Assembly (NCBI RefSeq): GCF_000001735.4
Contig: NC_003075.7
Coordinates: forward strand, 11,223,001-11,287,000
Direction of reading: 5' to 3'
Source of the DNA: Arabidopsis thaliana
Taxonomy: Eukaryota > Streptophyta > Magnoliopsida > Brassicales > Brassicaceae
DNA length: 64,000 nucleotides
Positions 31,602 through 43,724 of this stretch are shown piece after piece; within the stretch, counting starts at the first letter, position 1; each line of letters begins with the position of its first letter. The position numbers and the translations under genes are program-made. Under the pieces are notes generated by a model, which saw only the letters and a program-made list of their open reading frames with translations, was not told where the DNA came from and searched no databases.

Positions 31602-32351
31602 TCAAGGACCATCCTTCTCCAGATGACAAGGATGCATAATCACAGAGTTGCGGTATCTGATCTTCTTGTTATCATGGTTCACATTCATGTCAGATCCTCT
31701 GCTACTTCCACTAGTGCTATCGTTATTATAATTCATGTTCATAGTGTTGTTGAAGCTCTGGTTCCACTTGAATTGATCCACTGGATTCATGTGATAACCG
31801 TAGCCACCAACTTGTTGGTTGACCAAAAGATTATCGGACCCAACATCGTAATAGTCTTGCTCAAATGATCCATCATGGAAAGCTAAGCGATGATTTGGTC
31901 GAACAGTTCGAGTTGGATGCAAATTTGTTACCATACCACCATGAATATCATACAAAGAACCAAAAAGGTTCCCAACAGCACCAACAGAAGATGAAGATGA
32001 AGCACCAAAAGATCCAACAAGATGAACGTTTTCTTGAACATTAGAGAAAGGTTGATTGTTACCTCGTTGGGTCTCAACAGAAACCATCCGAGCAACCGAA
32101 GGTTGATTTACCCTTGCCCGTTTGGCACGACTACTTCCACCAATTGGTATGTTTCTTAAAGCCCCACCATGAGTCCAGTATCTACGACAGTTCTTGCAGA
32201 AGTATCGTGGCTGAAACTCACAGTAGTTGTTGTAATAACAAAATTTAGTATTATCAGAATCACACCTTGCACACACTCGAGGTGGTGGTGGTGGGGGCTT
32301 CACATCATTCACTTGATTGTCTTCATTTGCGAAAACATTCAAGTTATCCAT
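31602..32351 (-). CDS. DOF4.5: DOF zinc-finger transcription factor
   Basis: Single-exon DOF protein, 249 residues from ATG 32351 (three further open codons begin with TTG). Canonical finger C27-x2-C30-x21-C52-x2-C55 with TKFCYYNNY and [13 protein letters not shown], preceded by a poly-Pro run and followed by [11 protein letters not shown]. It is longer than DOF4.3 because of a segment with [16 protein letters not shown] near the C-terminus. It is the paralogue of DOF4.3: promoter, coding region and 3' DNA all align, and both sit downstream of a BRCA1 3' end. TATA at 32429-32435. Nuclear DNA-binding role inferred from the family. Confidence 0.93.
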   Translation of the reverse strand: MDNLNVFANEDNQVNDVKPPPPPPRVCARCDSDNTKFCYYNNYCEFQPRYFCKNCRRYWTHGGALRNIPIGGSSRAKRARVNQPSVARMVSVETQRGNNQPFSNVQENVHLVGSFGASSSSSVGAVGNLFGSLYDIHGGMVTNLHPTRTVRPNHRLAFHDGSFEQDYYDVGSDNLLVNQQVGGYGYHMNPVDQFKWNQSFNNTMNMNYNNDSTSGSSRGSDMNVNHDNKKIRYRNSVIMHPCHLEKDGP

Positions 32352-33662
32352 TTCTCTCAAAAAGTTTTTGATTTTCTCTTATTAAGAAAAGACTTGAGTT
32401 ATAAGATCTTGTTGTGGAGAGTGTCTTCTTATATAGGTTTTTGTTTAGTGAAAATCTAAGAAGAGTATGTTTTGGGTTTAAGAAAGTGAGATTATGAGCA
32501 AAACGTGTCAAAGATTGTTTATTGATCAAATCTACACACCAGAAACCTTTGGCTAAGTTTAGTCAAAAACTAAAGTTTTTTATTCTTAACTCTTGTTTGT
32601 CTATAAAAAAATGGTGAATCAAAATATAATTTAATGAATTAGTCATATAAACAAAATAAAATCTAAAGATATTGATAGTGTAATGATAATTGAATATCAA
32701 AATAGCATAAATTGCATACATTTACTATAACAGATAGGTTTTATGTGACGCGTGTACTCACACTCTATTTCATGGTGCGTTTTATAAATACATATTATAA
32801 GATTTGCTTATATATAGAATAGATACAGGGGTTGGAATAGAAAAAATTTAGTAGTTAACAATTCATAATATCAAGATAATATATAGGAAATCTAACCATA
32901 GTACATATGTTTTAAATTGAAAATAACCTATTTTTAGAAATCGACAAAAGACCTAATTAATTAATCTTTATAAAGATTTAGTTTAATAGTGATTTGTTGA
33001 GGAAATAAAATATATTGTGTGTCGAGCGCGTTATTTTCACTCGTGTTATTATTGGTGCATCAGAAAGATTTGTCAAAAAACTTTCTTTTATAAAATTTCA
33101 ATACTTTAAATTGGATACTACTCGTGAGAATAGAGGAGGTTTAAATTAAGAATATTGTCTATTAAATTATATAGATAAATAGACAATGCTAGCAAATGTC
33201 TTTGCACCACTTGTAGCTACTTTAGACAAAGAATACAAAAACAGTTTTTAATTCATTTGATCTCATGGACCGGCTTTAGAGGTAACTCAACGGCCCGACA
33301 ATGGCCCAACTAACTCAACGGATAAGATCACATGTCTTTTGGGCCTTTTCTACTTGTTAACGTCAGCAATATAGCAGAGGTAAGCGGCTACTGAAGTTGA
33401 ACGAAAACACTGACTAAAGCGATTTCAAATTTCTGATCAGAACCAAGTCAGGCAAATCTTTTAACTATCTAGAATACAACATGGTTTTATAGCTTTTTCA
33501 TGAAATATATATTAAACTCAAGACACAATAAAACAATGCTGCAAAAAAAAGCTGAGTTGAAATCTCACCGTCTGAATTACATTTGTATGACTCTCCGTAA
33601 GGGTAATTTTTATGTAATGGGTTTTTTTTCGAAAAATCATTTGCTCTGAGACTATTAAGTGA
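32352..33662. other. DOF4.5 promoter and duplicated upstream DNA
   Basis: Homologous to 12,506-13,780, with the hAT-free empty site CCGACAAT at 33295-33302. Similarity ends near 33,480. The last 180 bp include the 3' UTR of the ferredoxin gene. No gene otherwise. Confidence 0.55.
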
Positions 33663-35269
33663 CTAGTGAGGTTTTGGAACAAACCCATCAACCGCAAAAT
33701 TTCTAGTAGCTGAAGGAATGGCTAGGCGTACTCCATCTAGCTCTGGTTTTGCGATGACTTGACATCCCAATCGCGACCTATATAAATTTTCAAAGGAACA
33801 TGTTAATATTTTTCAATGACACCCGACCAAAACCATTTAAAGCGTAGAATAGAGAACTCACGTTGCTGTTAACCCGAAAGCGAGATCTAGCATATCATTC
33901 TCTTCATCTGTTGGTTCTTCGAGTTTGTTGTAGTATTTGGTGTCCTATTACGATTACAGTTTCAACTATTTGGTAAAACTCAGTTCATGATATTCTATGC
34001 AGATGAGTGTTTGTAAGGGCAAGTGAGTTTTACCATAACAATCACATGGCAGGTTGAACACGCTAGAGAACCTTCACATGCCCCTGAAGAGTAATAAAGA
34101 AGAAACAACGCATAAATTTCCAATGAAAAGATCAATCTGAGATATTAGTTACTATCTTGCATTATGCGAAAAAGCATCATTGGACAAAGAGGAATAAATG
34201 GAGGAAAAATCGTACCTTCGAGTTCTATATCATTTTCATGAGCAGCTTCAAGGATGTTCATTCCTACTGGAACCTTGATATGAATTTCCTCTCCATCTTT
34301 ATCAACAAAGGTAACGTTTATCCTGAAAAAAATACGAAATACATGTATCTTACATTCAGGCGAGAGTGCTGTTGTCTCATTTTTCGTTGTTGTCAAGAGT
34401 TGAATGTTTTCTGAGATAAATTTGAACCTACTTTTCTGTTTTTTCGCCACCTTTCTCAGAGGTAGTGCTGAAAGATGTACAAAACTTATGATTATTCGAG
34501 AATAATGCTTCCTTAAAACTCCTAGTTTGCCTTTGCAGCATTGGCTGTCGAGATGAAAGAGCAAAGATATTAAACTAAAATCAAATATGTAAGAGAACAG
34601 CGCAAGTCACCAAAAACCCAAGCTTCATAGCTAAGTCACTTCTAAGCAACAGACTCAGGCATTTGCTAGCACCTTGAGCCAAAGCAAAACCCTTTAATTC
34701 TCTCTATTGGTTGCTGAACATATCTTATCATTAAGCATCACATATCTATAACTGGCTAAACCATTTCATGATACGGACAAAGATGGTGTATATCTTACAA
34801 GCTCCTCAGATTCCTAACAAAACCAAACTCAGTATCAACAAGCTTTTAGCCTTTTACCTAATCTACAATTCAGTCGGAGCCGACCAATTAAGAATTAACA
34901 ACTCATATCTTAACGCTTGATCGTAAATGGAAAGTGCCATGTCTAGTGAGTGAACTTAATAAGATTCATATGAAAATGCAACCTAGAAATAAAACCAATG
35001 CAATAAATTTTCATAACTGGGATTCAGAGAGCTCAGACTAACCGAAGATTGAAGATACTGGCCATAAGACCTTTGAAGAATCCTCTTTCCACACATTGAC
35101 AAATGTCTCTCTGCCCAAAAGTTAAATCACGCAAACAGTACATGAGCTCTTTACTAAAAGCAGAGAACAAATTCAACCAAAAAGTTGTAAACAGATTGAG
35201 ATAGTTTATACCTCTTGGGAGCTCTTTAACAATGCGAGAACCTAATCTTGATAGCCTATGGAAGACCAT
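33663..35269 (-). CDS. MFDX2: mitochondrial [2Fe-2S] ferredoxin (adrenodoxin type)
   Basis: Electron carrier of mitochondria that delivers electrons from an NADPH-dependent reductase to Fe-S cluster assembly and biotin synthesis. Seven exons on the minus strand: 35269-35212, 35110-35043, 34544-34432, 34322-34216, 34083-34034, 33944-33862, 33777-33663; 197 residues. Residues 1-75 are rich in Arg, Ser and Leu without acidic clusters (VFHRLSRLGSRIVKELPR), a mitochondrial presequence. The ferredoxin fold follows with FVDKDGEEIHIKVPVGMN and the cluster ligands C118-x5-C124-x2-C127-x37-C165, the adrenodoxin spacing. Corresponds to At4g21090 in memory; the choice between MFDX1 and MFDX2 rests on locus. 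Confidence 0.93.
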
Positions 35270-35915
35270 GTTTTTGGCGCCGTCCAAAGGTATAAGCTTT
35301 AAACCTCGAAGCAATTCAAAATTAAACCTAAAATGAGTGCAAACAAAATAAGCCAAGAATCTAAACATCTGGAAACAGAAACATTTTCTCCAGGTGATAT
35401 AACGAAGAATCGACGAATCAAAAATGAACACAGAGAAGAGAAAGGTTATTACTTTTTGAAAGGTTCGACAAAAGCAGAGGTTTTTGGGGAGCTCGAAGAT
35501 GGAGGAAAATGAGTAAAAGAGGATTTAGGGTTCGTACGTGGCGAAGAAAGACCAAACCTACTCCGTCGCAAAGTCTCAGCTGATTACTTTCTCTCTTCCA
35601 CCAGAAGAATTCTAAACCCTTCTGGTTTATTCTTCGACGTTCCGACAAATTTCTCAAAACCGTACCGAACCGGATCAGACCAATTTAAACCGATTCTCGT
35701 GGCACTTGTGTTTTGCTAAGAGAACTACTTTTTTTTCATGTTACAAAACTTTAGAATCTTCACACAATGAAACTCTTATTAATATAATCCTCAAAATCGC
35801 ATTGTTATACAAATTGTCTATCAAATCAAGAAAAGAAAAAAGACAACTCCTCAAAACCAAAAAGATTGTCGAGAAAGTAACAAACGAAAGGGGAAGAGGA
35901 GAGCTTGGATTTGCT
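35270..35915. other. ferredoxin leader and DDB1B 3' region
   Basis: 5' leader and promoter of the minus-strand ferredoxin gene up to about 35,650, then DDB1B 3' UTR and terminator DNA. Short frames here are shadows of these UTRs. Confidence 0.5.
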
Positions 35916-38900
35916 TCAGTGAAGCCTAGTGAGTTCTTCAACTCTCTTGCACAACTCTTCCACTTGAACATCCATACCTTTGGAGATCTCCTCCATCTTA
36001 CCTCTGCTCAAATCCAAGAACGATTCAATAAGGTCTCCATCCAAGTAACCCTTTGCTTCCGCAGTTCTTTTCTCGTTGTTGAACGATCTCCACTGCTCGT
36101 GGCTTAGACCACCAACTCCTTTAATCACTTTCCTCAGACTCGTCTGCAGTTTCTCTAGAAACGCATACTGTTCTTGAGGCAGAGACGCTATCACTCCAAT
36201 CATCCCACTGACAGTGCCAAATATGACTGTCGGTATCTGACCAATATCTGAATCAGGCAGCTTCATGACAAGAGAGCCATGGCGGAATCGGTTCACAAAT
36301 TCCCCTATGTGATACTCACCAACCACCTCCATACGAGCACGTTCTTCATCTGTAGCACCTTCGTTGTTCTTCTTTACGGTGAATATGTTGAAGCAATTAT
36401 CAGTACCGAGGTAGATGTCATCATTGAGTATCTCAACTGCCGTCATCCAGTTTGCATTATAGTCCCGAGCTCTCTCCTCGATCGCACCTTCCTCGTGCTT
36501 TAAAACAAACACAGATAATCAAAAGAGTCCGGTGAGTTCTTGTGAACATAACAATCTAAGATTTGGCATGTATTCATATAAAGACGGAAAAACAATTTCG
36601 TATCCAAAACGTTTTACCTTGTAGATCAATAAAGAGATTGATTTCATGAGATCACCAACAGCGATGAAGTCTCCACGGGTCTGCACGTAGAGAGCTAGTA
36701 TGTGACCGTGATGTCCACATTCAGATTGCAGCTCGCGAGTGCCATCATCCCGCAGCATCCACTTATACAACTGAATCTTTTGATTAATAGAAGCAAGAAG
36801 TTTGCCATTGAAGGCATTGAGAGAATAAACAGCTCCCTTGGTTTCCTTCTCTGTGATAAGCTGCAATCTTCCTTCTTCAACTATAAACACAAGTATCCTT
36901 CCCTACATCCACGAAACAATATAAAAATGAAAAGATAAATTTTCACACAAACAAAATAAACAGTAGTGAGTCTCACTGAAATGATACCTTAGTTGGTTCA
37001 TTTTCCTCGGGCAAAACATATGCTGTACCAACACAATAATAGACATTTTTGTCGTCTGTAAACGAGCAGCTCAATATGGAGCAACCACATTCAAAGGCAT
37101 CCAAAGGGTAACTTGACAAGAACTCGAAACTTTGGGCATCCAGCAGACGGACAAAATGCGATTCAGATTCTTCTGCACTTGGTTCGTTTCTCAAACAGGA
37201 GATAGCAAATGTTCGTGTTTGTTCCTGATGACATATCCGACGAGCATGCTCTCCAATGGGAATGGTGCGTATGTGAAGCTTCTGAATGTCATCGATGGTA
37301 CCAATTGTAAGTTCGCCCTCCCTTGCAATTGCTAGACTGCCAATGGAAGAGAAGTAGAGCCAGATTTCACCACAATGTACTTTGATCCCAAAGGAAAATA
37401 ACAGAGGAAAAATATAGTTTACCTGTCTGGAAAAGCAGCAGAGTTGAAGGGACACATATGACTAACTTCTTTCAGATTCACGTTGCTGTATAATAGCTTC
37501 TTGTTGTTGCTATATATAACAGCTGGTCTATCTGATGCAGCGAAGACATGCGTTGCACTTTTAGATGAAAAAGTACGCAGAGTTATAGGTCGAGTCCCCA
37601 GTGATACTTTTTTCCGATCTCTTAATTTCCCGCAACTTGTATCCAACTGGAAGTTTAAGAGATGACCGTCTCCAAGAGCACAGAGCAAGTAAGATATCTG
37701 TGACAAATGCAATACACTGTTATTAATATGGCAACCAAAGGTTACATTAACAAGCAAGATGGCCATTCCACAAAAATTTAAAGAAAATCATACCCCTTCA
37801 AATGCACAAAGAAGAACAGATCGGGGAATGATCTCTCCTCCTAGTTCCTCCTTAGTAATAAGAGTCAAGTCTGGTAGCACAAAAATCCTCACACTTATAT
37901 CAGTCCACATCCCGACGGCAGCTAGCTGACTGTAATTAGGATTATCACCAATGGGGTTTATGTCAAGACAAGAAACCTCGTACTCCAACAGGACATGTTT
38001 CACTTCCGTCAATGTCCCATCCCCAATTTCTAGATAGACCAAATGCCCACCTCCAGTGGCCAAAAGAACCTAACAAGTATATCATTCCAAATCACATTGC
38101 ATGTCTAGAAACGAGAAAGATACTGAAGTTACAAGTTTGAGACAGAAACAAAATACTATCATAAAAACTTCCTAGAACTCTTCTTTCTGGGCCAAATTTT
38201 AAATATAGTAGCTCGAAAAAAAAGAGAAAGACAAACCTGGCTCGCATTTGCAGTTGCAACATTAACAGAGAATCCAGCTGGGGCATCCCATTTATTCCGC
38301 AACTCTCTAGTTGTAGAACTAACTAATCTAACAGAATTTGAGGTAACCTGATTAAGGAAAGATAGTAGTTAGTGCATTCTAGGGGAAAAGATAGGATAGA
38401 ACAATATAGTAGACAGGAAACTATGTCTGAAGAAAAACAACACCGATGAAATACAAAATGGAATCAAACTACAAGCAAATGGAGTTCGACAAAAAATACT
38501 TTGTTATCTGGAATATACTTTATTATCTATAAAATGGAGTTCGACAAAAAATTTCCCTGTCTGGTGAAATTAAACTACAAGCAAAGGCATAGAAACTAAT
38601 GAAGAACACTGGCAAATCATACCTGTACAAGTTGGTTGTAGACAGCATCATGGCAAAATAAAGTCTGAACTTCAGACAAAAAACCCTCAATCTCTGTTTC
38701 TTCCAGTTCATCCTCTATATTCATGGCTAGTATACGAGTTTCACTGATAAAACTAACTACAAGGAATGTATCAAAGGCTTCATCAATTGACGATTTCAAC
38801 GACCACATTCCTTTGATGCCTTGAAGTTCCACGGACGCCTGCAATATACAGCAGAGTTTTATTAGATTACATCAGATGAGAATATTGCTTACATGACACT

Positions 38901-41900
38901 GAGACAAATTGACAATCCTAATATACACCAAACCTGTTCATTTATTCCTATCCCATTGCGAACTATGCGAAGAGAACCATCCTTGTATGCTCCAGAGCAA
39001 GTTACAACCTGACCTTGCCCCTGTCTCTCAAGGTCAACTACACAAAAATCGACAATAGGCCCCAAGTTGACATACTTTTCTAAAATTTCTACATATGACC
39101 CTTTTGCATCCGGTTGCAGGTTTAGCTTAATAAGCTGCAATAAGAAAGTAAAAAATGAAAACGTTTGGATGCTTCAAAGCTTGTATTTATTAGAACTCGA
39201 AGAAAAATAACAATTGAAACACATATAACTAGGATAGTGGTAACCATAGAACTATATAAGTTTACATTCTTCAAGAAAAATATCTTTCAAACACGTAATG
39301 AGAAACTTATTCAATCCTAGCGTACCTGTGAATCTCCATAGCTTGAACCGACAAAGACGACAGCATTGTCCAGATACGAGATGGAAGATGCAATAGAGGT
39401 TTCACCCAAAAGCTCAATTTTGAGGCCAGTGACCCTTCAGATAAATAAAGTCAGAATATCCACATTATCATTCATTTCAAAAGAGCTCTGTAGATGCAAA
39501 AAAAAAAAAAAAAAAGAGCTTTGTAATATCAACTCACTTTTCTTTCTCATGGGTTATAACAAGCAGGTGAATCAGTCCGGCATGGTCACCAAGAAGATAC
39601 CTAGAACCATCAAGATCAACTCTTCCATATGCTTTTGTGATGGACTGGACATACAAATTGAAGTCACATGCCAAAATTGAAAATTAAAAGGGGTACTCAC
39701 TGAACGGTTATCAAATGTTATAGGACCATATGACATAACGTAAAAACAAACTTACAGGTCTTATTGGTATTGCTTTGAATGCATTGGCACTACAATAGAC
39801 AATTGTTTCTTCCCCAATGATGAGGACGCCACATAGAGGTGAAGGTACAGGGATCAATAAGTCAGCACCATTGTCGAGATTGTTCTGTGACCATGGACCT
39901 TCGACAAAGTTCTTATCCTTTAGAGAAACTTCATATGTTTTGACATGACGAGCATCTTTGTTGTCCTGTAAACCCAAGCATTAATTAGTTCACCCAGCAA
40001 ACATCCTTGAGCACATTGCATTAGCAAAGTAAACCAAGATACAATTTATTTAAAAAATACAGCAGAGCTAATTTGCTCAATTGCTGCCAGCTTACCAACA
40101 GAGCGGGTATTAAGAAAGAAAACAGATTCCTTTGAACAATATTGCTTACAGAACTAGGTTCGTAAATGAAAGAAATAAATATATATGATTATCTGTTTTC
40201 CATAGCATATCCATTTAAATATGTATGCTAACCTGATAAAGTACTGCAATTGTTGGTTTCGTGCATCCATACAGAAACTTGATATCTAGGACCTGCAACT
40301 CCTCCAGCCTGAAATGAAGCAACATAGTCAAAATTAGATTCAGTGTGTGTTGATTGAGTCAATTGAGGGTTTAGGACAGAAGCTGATGCATGGAAACATG
40401 GGTGCACTAGAGTACAGACGATGTGGACGATTAACCAGGCAAAACATAAGCTAGATAGTCTCCACATTGCAGCATTTTAACTGAAAACAGTACCTTATGT
40501 TAAAGGCTTCCTTGAGCTGTCCTTTATTGTCAAATGGAATGACCTAACCGAGGAACCCAAGAAATAGAATCATATAATTGATCAATGGAAGTTCAGTAAT
40601 ATGATATGGACAGCAAACTAGCATACTATACCTTAAACAAGCCGTCATACAGATGCAGACCAATTACTCTGCAATCAGGATCAATTATACCAATCTGCAA
40701 AATCAGTGTCCATTGAGAAGTCAGCTCAAACATGCCACATAACCGTTACAATATAGCACATATACAACTGAAGAAGGAAAATCAAATCTAGCCACTATGA
40801 AAAATACAGTGCAGTACTACTGAACTCAATACCTGACCATTGTCTGTCGGTCGGCCTATACGATCAGAAACATCCCCCATTGCCCTACAAAATGTTCAAA
40901 CGATATTTACAATTAGCGGAATAGCGGTAAAGGAAATGACAGCCATATGTATATTGACAAATTTAAGTTACAGTGAGCAACAACTATGTTAGCACCAGAG
41001 AAGTCTTTTGCAGGATTTAGATATACAACAAAGTACAGATACATAATGAACCCAAAGTAACTGGGATCCTAGAACACAAGCTGAACAGATAAGACACGTG
41101 ATCGACTTTTATCTAAATGACACAACCTGATCCCATGCACTACTATGCACATAGTTAGAAACAGTGATCCCTTTCAAACTCTAAATTCGAATAACTAACA
41201 TTACAAGAGTATTATAAAAGACATATAACACATCCAGTTGCTTTACTTCATCTGATTGCATTAAAAGTTGATATCTTCTGGCTAACTATACCTTGTAATA
41301 AGCTCAGAGGACTCATAATCCCATTGAAGAACACAGAATTTATATCTTTCAGTTGCAACAAACAAAAAGTCTTGTGCTTCACCCTGCAAAAGATGAAGTG
41401 CTATCAATTAACATTGTTACTTACGTATTACCTCAGACAGAGAAAAGTATTCAATAAGAAAACTATACTCACATGGGGACGGAACAATTCCATAGTTGCG
41501 ATTCTCCCATATAGAGGAACATCCAGTATAGTCTGCAAAAGTCTAAATCACTCAACAAATCCAATCCATCTGGGGAGCTCTATTTTCCGGAACAAGACTA
41601 GTAACAATAACTTTTCACATTTCCACTCTAAAAATCCAAGGAACTGGAAATGACCTTATCATTAACAGCAATAAGGATCATTAGAATAAGAGATTATAAA
41701 GTACCTGAAGTCCCTGTGGAGAAAGCAGATGGATCTCGATTCGAGTGGATTTCCTGAAAAGGGTTTGACATTGTTGTCAACTAACAGCAAATGAACCAGC
41801 TCCAGAAGAAGATACTAGATGGTAAACAGAAAACGAGAAACAACAAAACTGTATGCAAATAAACTTAAAATTCCCCTGAATGAAGGAACTTTATATCTTC

Positions 41901-42309
41901 AAAAGCATTAGCGTGCCTTCTTTAACATGAAATCAAATCCAGAGCAGTCACTGATAGATCGACTGGTGAATCGATTGTGTACAATTCCCACATAAACAAC
42001 CATCAACCAGATCAGAGAATCCCAGAGAGATCATACAAACCCAATACTCAGCTCTCAAAGCAGATGCAATGAGAGTAGAACTATTATAAACCAATCCGTG
42101 ATAAAACTAGCTTTCCTAAGAACCCTAAACCCCAAATTAACATCTACACACAATAGGTAGACAACAAAGGAAAGAAAAAAAAAAGGATAGAGCGAAGTTA
42201 CATACGCAACAATGAGATTGAGTTCTTGAGGACTTGTGAAGTTCCCGACGCAAGAGTGAGTGACACAGGTCGGTTTCTGAGCCGTAACGGCGTAGTTCCA
42301 TACGCTCAT
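35916..42309 (-). CDS. DDB1B: DDB1, adaptor of CUL4 ubiquitin ligases
   Basis: DNA damage-binding protein 1: links CUL4-RBX1 to WD40 substrate receptors, acting in nucleotide excision repair, light signalling (with DET1/COP10) and chromatin. Nineteen exons on the minus strand: 42309-42206, 41753-41705, 41532-41473, 41383-41292, 40884-40833, 40694-40632, 40543-40494, 40308-40233, 39965-39756, 39644-39538, 39434-39326, 39134-38934, 38838-38623, 38347-38237, 38069-37794, 37697-37423, 37336-36988, 36902-36618, 36497-35916. They join to 1,088 residues, the length I recall for plant DDB1. Starts [14 protein letters not shown]; the CPSF-A-type propeller blocks and the helical C-terminus ([26 protein letters not shown]) are clear. 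It is divergent from the COX7a-like gene, with an E2F site at 42371-42378. The B versus A paralogue choice rests on recalled locus At4g21100. Confidence 0.95.
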
Positions 42310-43272
42310 CTTCTTCTTCGCCCAGAAAAAAACTAGGGGTTTTGCTTTCTATTGCAACACACGTGAGAAATTTCCCGCCTCTTTTATACCAAGCTTCTGG
42401 GTTCTCTTTGAGATTTAAACGGGAAAAAAATAAGAGAAAGAGACGGAGACGATGCAAAGGGAGAGAGGAGGCGAAGAAGAACGCAACAGGTTAAGAAGAA
42501 CGGCCGGTTCAGAACACAAAATTGAAATTTTAAAGACGGTACGTTCCGGTTTGGTATATAACTGGAATTAATAGGTTTACCCTGGATCTAATTCGGCCCG
42601 GCCCAATTGATAACATTCGATAAACCCAACCCTAAGAAGACTAGTTCATCGCCTTTTGTATTTTGTTGTTCTTCGTCATCGACCTACGCTGCGATTATCT
42701 CTCCCTCTCAAAATTCCTTATCTCGTCGATTAATTTCTCTCAGGTAAGCTTCTGAGATTTTTCCTCGTAGATCGATTTTGATTTCGCATCAATCGGGTTC
42801 TTTCGTTGGTAATCGTTAATTTTGTCCATTTTTTAAAAGGTTTGTGTCAATCTCAAATTTCAGAGAATGATAAACCTAATTTGTTTCCGTTAGATTGTTG
42901 AAATTTGACCTAATTTAATCGGGATTTCACCGTAAAGTTTTTTAATTGCGTTGATTTGATCTCTGCGATGTAGAAATCCTAATTGGATATTTTGCAGTCA
43001 CTCAGATCCAGCCCTGATTATGTGGCTTTATCATTGCCCTTTTGATGAACGACAGAAAACAAGAATAATTTGAATGTAATCGCTGTCAATTTAGTGTCTT
43101 GATTTGAATACTACGTATACTTTATCAAATGGTTTGTTTTATCAGTATGTTATTGTTTATAAAATGTGTTGTTATCTCATATATTGGTCAAATGGTTTGT
43201 CTAATCAGTATGTTCTTCTATATAAATGACTTGAACGATAATGGTTATTGTGTGGCTATGGAATTGCAGATC
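42310..43272. other. divergent promoter and COX7a leader intron
   Basis: Shared promoter of DDB1B (-) and the COX7a-like gene (+). An E2F consensus TTTCCCGC lies at 42371-42378. GGCCC site-II-like elements and AACCCTAA lie at about 42,593-42,635. The COX7a leader has an intron 42744-43269 (CAG|GTAAGC ... TTGCAG) ending three bases before the ATG. This promoter-leader resembles that of BUD31 at 44,150-44,520. Confidence 0.6.
42371..42378. promoter_or_regulatory. E2F site upstream of DDB1B
   Basis: TTTCCCGC, an exact E2F consensus, 62 bp upstream of the DDB1B ATG (and about 900 bp upstream of the COX7a-like ATG). It suggests cell-cycle coupling of DDB1B transcription. Confidence 0.5.
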
Positions 43273-43724
43273 ATGTTGACTGAAACTCCATTTAGGCCAC
43301 GAGAGAAGCTTCTGGAGAAACAGAGATTGTTCCAGAGCATCCAAAGGCACACTTACTTGAAAGGACCAATGGACAAGATCACTTCTGTTGCTATTCCTAT
43401 TGCCTTGGCTGCAAGTTCTCTCTACATGATTGTAAGTTCATTTCCTTGCTGATTTTTCAAAACCATGTATTCGTTCTCGCCATCCTGTTTTGTCTTTGTG
43501 TCTGTTCTTCCTTATTTTACTAATGGTTTGTTCATTTCCTTGCTGATTGTGTCTGTTCACAATGGTTTGAAGTTGAATGTCACCCTTTAGAACTTGTTAC
43601 TTACATCAATATTGCTTCAGCTTTCTTTAACTTTGTTCATCATCTAACTATGGAAGAAACGTTTGGCTAAATACAGGGAACAGGAATCTACAACATGTCG
43701 AATGGAATCGGCAAAAAGGAATAA
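43273..43724 (+). CDS. cytochrome c oxidase subunit 7a-like protein
   Basis: Small inner-membrane protein, 68 residues, from exons 43273-43431 and 43677-43724. The matrix-facing N-terminus FRPREKLLEKQRLFQSIQ and the single membrane segment VAIPIALAASSLYMIGTGIY match the plant COX7a-like family (recalled as At4g21105). The ATG lies three bases after a leader-intron acceptor; there is no cleavable presequence, as is usual for small inner-membrane subunits. Site-II-type and telo-box elements in the promoter suit an OXPHOS gene. Confidence 0.8.
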
